A stretch of DNA of 8,709 bases from Flavisolibacter sp. (lineage in GTDB: Bacteria > Bacteroidota > Bacteroidia > Chitinophagales > Chitinophagaceae), in contig JACDAZ010000343.1 of assembly GCA_013695175.1 (NCBI GenBank), positions 1 through 8,709 of the forward strand, in the 5' to 3' direction. Below, in pieces: positions 5,612-8,709 of this stretch. Below the pieces are notes generated by a model that was given only the letters and a program-made list of their open reading frames with translations, was not told the origin of the DNA and made no database searches. Both the position numbers and the translations under genes were made by a program. Within the stretch, counting starts at the first letter, position 1; each line of letters starts with the position of its first letter.

Positions 5612-6334
5612 TTATTTGGCTGCATCTAATACATCGTTCATCGAATACACTCCCTTTTTACCTGCAATAAATTCTGCAGCTAAAACAGCACCAAATGCAA
5701 ATCCTTTTCTGTTATGTGCAGTATGAATGATTTCTATATCATCAATTGCAGATGTATATTTTACATGGTGTGTACCGGCTGCGGGGTCTATTCTTTTGCT
5801 GGTTACAGGAATAACATCCGGTTCAGAAGTTTCATTATTCTCCCATCTATTTTTGTTGTGTAATAAGAGTAAAATATCTTCTGCAAGTGTAACCGCAGTA
5901 CCACTGGGTGCATCCTTTTTTTCGGTGTGATGAATTTCTTCCAGTGTGGGTTCATACTCCGGGTAAGCAGACATTAATTTTGCCAGTTGCTGGTTGATGT
6001 TGAAAAAGATGTTTACCCCAATACTAAAGTTGCTGGCATGTAAAAGAGTTCCATTGTTTTTATTACAATACAGTTTTATCTCTTCCAGTTTTTCATTCCA
6101 CCCGGTTGATCCGGAAACAACAGGAACAGCACTATCAATACATAACTTAACATGATCATATGCTGAATGTGGATTGGTAAACTCAATGGCAACATCTGCT
6201 TGTTGTAAATTTTTAGATGTAAGTTCTGATTGATTTTTCGAATCAATTTTTAAAACAACCTGGTGCCCTCTCTGCAAAGCATTTTCTTCAATAATTTTTC
6301 CCATCTTTCCATAACCAATCAAGGCAATGCGCAT
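5612..6334 (-). CDS. dapB: 4-hydroxy-tetrahydrodipicolinate reductase
   Basis: DapB reduces 4-hydroxy-tetrahydrodipicolinate to tetrahydrodipicolinate with NAD(P)H in the diaminopimelate/lysine pathway, supplying peptidoglycan and protein synthesis. The 240 residues match the shorter forms of the family. The N-terminal nucleotide-binding motif is IGYGKMGKII (6-15), with EFTNPHSA (51-58) and VVSGSTGW (72-79) next. The catalytic block EIHHTEKKDAPSGTA (133-147) holds His135, His136 and Lys139 at the positions of His159, His160 and Lys163 of the E. coli enzyme. GTHHVKYTS, HTAHNRKGFAFGAVLAAEF and a conserved C-terminus follow. It starts five bases after the stop of the DUF5683 gene, so it is translated from the parA-parB-DUF5683-dapB transcript. 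Confidence 0.96.
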   Translation of the reverse strand: MRIALIGYGKMGKIIEENALQRGHQVVLKIDSKNQSELTSKNLQQADVAIEFTNPHSAYDHVKLCIDSAVPVVSGSTGWNEKLEEIKLYCNKNNGTLLHASNFSIGVNIFFNINQQLAKLMSAYPEYEPTLEEIHHTEKKDAPSGTAVTLAEDILLLLHNKNRWENNETSEPDVIPVTSKRIDPAAGTHHVKYTSAIDDIEIIHTAHNRKGFAFGAVLAAEFIAGKKGVYSMNDVLDAAK

Positions 6335-6339
6335 AAAAT

Positions 6340-6981
6340 TTATTTGAAACTAAGAATGATGCTGATACCATTGGTGCCTGCAAAATCACTATAACCGGGT
6401 TGTATTCTAAATCCAAGATCGGGACTCACATCAAAGCTTTTTAAATGTGCATCTACTGTTGCATCAACTACATTTAATCCCCACATTACAATGAAAAACA
6501 AAACTGAATAATCTACATTACGCCTGAACTCATTGCGGTAATACTGTAGTGATGCCTGGTCATTAAATATGATGTAAGACTGTAACCTGGTATCCACATT
6601 TGCAAAATTTGCAGAATCCTTATTAACTAAAGTGGTAAAAGCAAAACGGGTGCGCCTGTACCAGTTTAGATTGTATGCAAATATGCCGGCTGATGTACCA
6701 ATAGCACCATATATTACCGGAACTTTCCAATACTTTCTTACAAAAGAACCTTCAATATCTTTTCTTACATAAACCTGTCCCCACCCGGGGATAATTGCAG
6801 ATCTGATAGCCGCTTTTCTGGGTGATACAGAACGATTAATAGAATCCAAAACCGGATCAACTACACCCGTTGCTACTTCCACACGTGCTCCTGTTGAATC
6901 TCTTATTGATTGTGCCTTTGCAACAGATACATAAAAAGAAAGAGTACAGGACAGAAAAAAATATGTAATGAACTTATTCAA
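6340..6981 (-). CDS. DUF5683 family predicted exported/membrane protein with TTG start
   Basis: The 213-residue protein has a signal peptide (hydrophobic 4-20, likely cut after AKA at 23) and the DUF5683 signature RKAAIRSAIIPGWGQVY at about 55-71. Hydrophobic segments follow at about 82-100 and 158-173. The function of the family is not established; its members are found next to parB and dapB in many Bacteroidota, as here. The only workable start is TTG 6981: an in-frame TAA lies two codons upstream and no ATG occurs in the signal region. The first eight bases overlap the end of parB (stop 6974-6976), which suggests translational coupling. A Cys at residue 12 lacks a good lipobox, so I favour signal peptidase I processing. 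Confidence 0.85.
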   Translation of the reverse strand: MNKFITYFFLSCTLSFYVSVAKAQSIRDSTGARVEVATGVVDPVLDSINRSVSPRKAAIRSAIIPGWGQVYVRKDIEGSFVRKYWKVPVIYGAIGTSAGIFAYNLNWYRRTRFAFTTLVNKDSANFANVDTRLQSYIIFNDQASLQYYRNEFRRNVDYSVLFFIVMWGLNVVDATVDAHLKSFDVSPDLGFRIQPGYSDFAGTNGISIILSFK

Positions 6982-7888
6982 TAGTTACACTCATTTGATC
7001 CAGTAATTTGTTCAGTTCTTCCAGCGAGTAATAATCGAATGTTATTTGACCGCTGCCATTTTTACTATGTCTTAATTTTACCCTGGTACTGAAATGTGAT
7101 GATAATTTATCTTCTACTTTTTGAAAAGCAGGAGGTAAAAGATTGTTTAATGGCTTTTTCTCTTCAGTTTCTTTATATAAATTTCTAACAAGATTTTCTG
7201 TTTGCCGCACAGATAATCCCTTGGCTTTTATTTCATCAAAAATGAAAAGTTGTTTATCAATAGTATCTACATTAATTAAGGCCCTTGCATGACCCATACT
7301 GATCTCGCCATGACGAACAGCTACCTGTATATCCGGTGGCAGCCTTAATAAACGTATATAATTTGTAACAGTACTTCGGTCTTTACCCATGCGTTCTGCC
7401 ACCTGTTCCTGTGTATGATTTAATTCATCCATCATGCGTTTATAGCTTAATGCTATCTCCATAGCATTTAGATCTTCACGCTGCAGGTTTTCCAATAATG
7501 CCAGTTCCAGTAAATCCTGGTCGTTTGCCTGCCTTACATATGCAGGAATATCTTTTAAGCCTGCCAGTTTTGCTGCACGTAACCTGCGTTCACCCGAGAT
7601 AAGCCTGTATTTGTTACCATGTAATTTTGTAATGGTAACCGGTTGAATCATATCATGAAGCTTTAATGAAGCTGCCAATTCCTGTAAAGATTCTTCGTCA
7701 AAATCTTTACGTGGTTGTTTTGGATTGGGTTCTATGTTTTCAAGAGGAATACGCATAGCCCCGGTAGCTTCCTGAACAAGAGATGGATTAATATTACCTG
7801 CCGGAGTCTTAAGATCTGAATCAATGCTTTGCAATAGCGAACGGATTCCTTTCCCTAAAGCATCTTTATTTTGTTTTGGGCTTGTCAT
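6974..7888 (-). CDS. parB: Chromosome partitioning protein ParB (Spo0J/Noc family)
   Basis: ParB binds centromere-like parS sites, loads there and slides as a CTP-dependent clamp, and recruits ParA and SMC to segregate the chromosome origin. The 304 residues show the N-terminal ParA-contact stretch LGKGIRSLL (11-19). The ParB/Srx CTPase domain follows (about 46-140), with IEPNPKQPRKDF (52-63), the nucleotide motif GERRLRAA (99-106) and ENLQREDLN (133-141). The helix-turn-helix region (about 158-205) carries HTQEQVAERMGKDRSTVTNY and GHARALI. After a charged linker (240-255) comes the C-terminal dimer domain. The ATG at 7888 has no Shine-Dalgarno, as is usual in this phylum. It follows parA by 66 bases and overlaps the DUF5683 start. 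No parS site (TGTTTCACGTGAAACA type) is visible in the window. Confidence 0.97.
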   Translation of the reverse strand: MTSPKQNKDALGKGIRSLLQSIDSDLKTPAGNINPSLVQEATGAMRIPLENIEPNPKQPRKDFDEESLQELAASLKLHDMIQPVTITKLHGNKYRLISGERRLRAAKLAGLKDIPAYVRQANDQDLLELALLENLQREDLNAMEIALSYKRMMDELNHTQEQVAERMGKDRSTVTNYIRLLRLPPDIQVAVRHGEISMGHARALINVDTIDKQLFIFDEIKAKGLSVRQTENLVRNLYKETEEKKPLNNLLPPAFQKVEDKLSSHFSTRVKLRHSKNGSGQITFDYYSLEELNKLLDQMSVTIE

Positions 7889-7903
7889 TCAAATAATAAG
7901 TTT

Positions 7904-7918
7904 ATCAGAAATTCTGAT
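7904..7918. promoter_or_regulatory. Fifteen-base palindrome in the parA-parB gap
   Basis: ATCAGAA-A-TTCTGAT is a perfect odd palindrome with seven-base arms, ending 15 bases upstream of the parB start. It could be an operator for parB control, or it could form a small hairpin with a one-base centre only if the loop opens. Nothing in the sequence names its binder. Confidence 0.35.
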
Positions 7919-7954
7919 GGTTGAACAATATCATCCAGATACTAACCCGCAAAT

Positions 7955-8709
7955 TTACAACTCAATGATGCGTTCCTCGTTGGGTATTTTAGTTAAATTA
8001 TTTTTTTGAAGTATTTCCTTAGCCAGGTTCAGGTAGTTCATGGAGCCTTTACTATTGGCATCATATAATATTACAGGTTTACCTACGCTTGGTGCTTCGC
8101 TTAACCGTGAATTTCGATGGATGATCGTATTAAACACCAGGTCTTCAAAATGTCTTCTTACCTCGCTTACCACCTGGTTGCTCAGGCGCAAACGCCCATC
8201 GTACATGGTCATTAAAATTCCTTCAATAACAAGTGAAGGATTTAACCTGCTTTGAACAATTTTTATTGTGTTTAGTAATTTTCCCAAACCTTCCAATGCA
8301 AAAAATTCGCACTGTACCGGAACAATTACGGAATCAGATGCTGTTAATGCATTAACAGTTATCAATCCCAATGAAGGTGAGCAGTCAATAACAATAAAAT
8401 CATAATCATCGCGAAGCTGATTTACAAGTTGTTTTAAAACCATTTCACGATTAGGGTAATTAATCATTTCTATTTCAGCTCCAACCAGATCAATATGAGA
8501 AGGGATAAGGTCAAGGTTTGGTATTTCTGTTTTTAATACTACATCACCTCCTTCTGCATTGTTTACCATACAGTCGTAAAGGCTTAGTGTAATATTTTGC
8601 AGGTCAAAACCTACTCCTGTTGTGCTATTTGCCTGAGGATCAGCATCAATTAAAAGAGTTTTATACTCTAAAACACCAAAACTTGCTGCAACATTAATAG
8701 CTGTAGTTG
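7955..8709 (-). CDS. parA: Chromosome partitioning ATPase ParA (Soj), 5' end outside the window
   Basis: ParA is the Walker-type ATPase that binds DNA non-specifically and pulls ParB-parS complexes apart. The frame is open to the window edge, so the ATG at 8569 is internal. The visible 250 residues begin at TTAINVAAS, which directly follows the Walker A loop KGGVGKTT expected just outside. Further signatures are LLIDADPQANSTTG, DYDFIVIDCSPSLGLITVNA (Walker B region), DSVIVPVQCEFFALEGL and the C-terminal HRNSRLSEAPSVGKPVILYD. This is the chromosomal Soj pattern rather than a plasmid ParA, which usually carries an extra N-terminal helix-turn-helix. It is the first visible gene of the parA-parB-DUF5683-dapB cluster, and its promoter lies outside. 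Confidence 0.96.
   Translation of the reverse strand, partial: TTAINVAASFGVLEYKTLLIDADPQANSTTGVGFDLQNITLSLYDCMVNNAEGGDVVLKTEIPNLDLIPSHIDLVGAEIEMINYPNREMVLKQLVNQLRDDYDFIVIDCSPSLGLITVNALTASDSVIVPVQCEFFALEGLGKLLNTIKIVQSRLNPSLVIEGILMTMYDGRLRLSNQVVSEVRRHFEDLVFNTIIHRNSRLSEAPSVGKPVILYDANSKGSMNYLNLAKEILQKNNLTKIPNEERIIEL

Noticed and set aside
6940..6949. Lipoprotein signal around Cys12 of the DUF5683 protein
   Set aside because: Phe and Leu precede Ser-Cys in place of a proper lipobox, and a standard AKA cleavage site follows the hydrophobic core.

Overview
The window looks like a chromosomal segment from a member of the Bacteroidota, probably near the Chitinophagales; the phylum call is firm and the finer placement is inference. 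The reasons are the low G+C content, a C-terminal fragment resembling the Bacteroidota-specific type IX secretion plug protein (DUF5103), the block parA-parB-DUF5683-dapB, an SDR-type threonine dehydrogenase of the Flavobacterium kind, and TAnnTTTG-type -7 promoter boxes. There are no rRNA or tRNA genes, CRISPR arrays or insertion sequences that I can see.

Layout. 1-243 (+) is the tail of the plug-like protein. 244-527 is AT-rich and non-coding. 528-845 (+) is a small ArsR-type winged-helix regulator, bracketed at a distance by an imperfect inverted repeat (449-466 and 947-965). 846-1008 holds a strong hairpin terminator and, directly after it, a 16-codon stub whose translation matches the conserved N-terminus of isoaspartyl peptidase/L-asparaginase. 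1009-3626 (-) is a cyanophycin synthetase gene (cphA) that is full length but broken by a one-base frameshift near 2700. 3738-4559 (-) is kdsA of the metal-dependent class. An 81-bp divergent promoter region separates it from tdh (4641-5579, +). 5612-8709 (-) is a tightly packed cluster, read parA (5' end outside the window), parB, DUF5683 protein, dapB.

How the genes fit together. The parA/parB pair is the chromosome segregation system. DUF5683 is a predicted exported or membrane protein whose TTG start overlaps the parB stop, and dapB (lysine and diaminopimelate synthesis) closes the operon. kdsA makes the Kdo-8-phosphate needed for lipopolysaccharide, and tdh starts threonine catabolism to glycine and acetyl-CoA. 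cphA would store nitrogen as the Asp-Arg polymer cyanophycin, and isoaspartyl peptidase would finish the breakdown of that polymer.

The most interesting reading of the window is that 870-3630 is a decaying or rearranged cyanophycin locus: a frameshifted cphA faces a truncated isoaspartyl-peptidase start, with an inverted repeat and a hairpin flanked by a 7-bp direct repeat at the breakpoints. A sequencing error could explain the frameshift but not the truncated stub.
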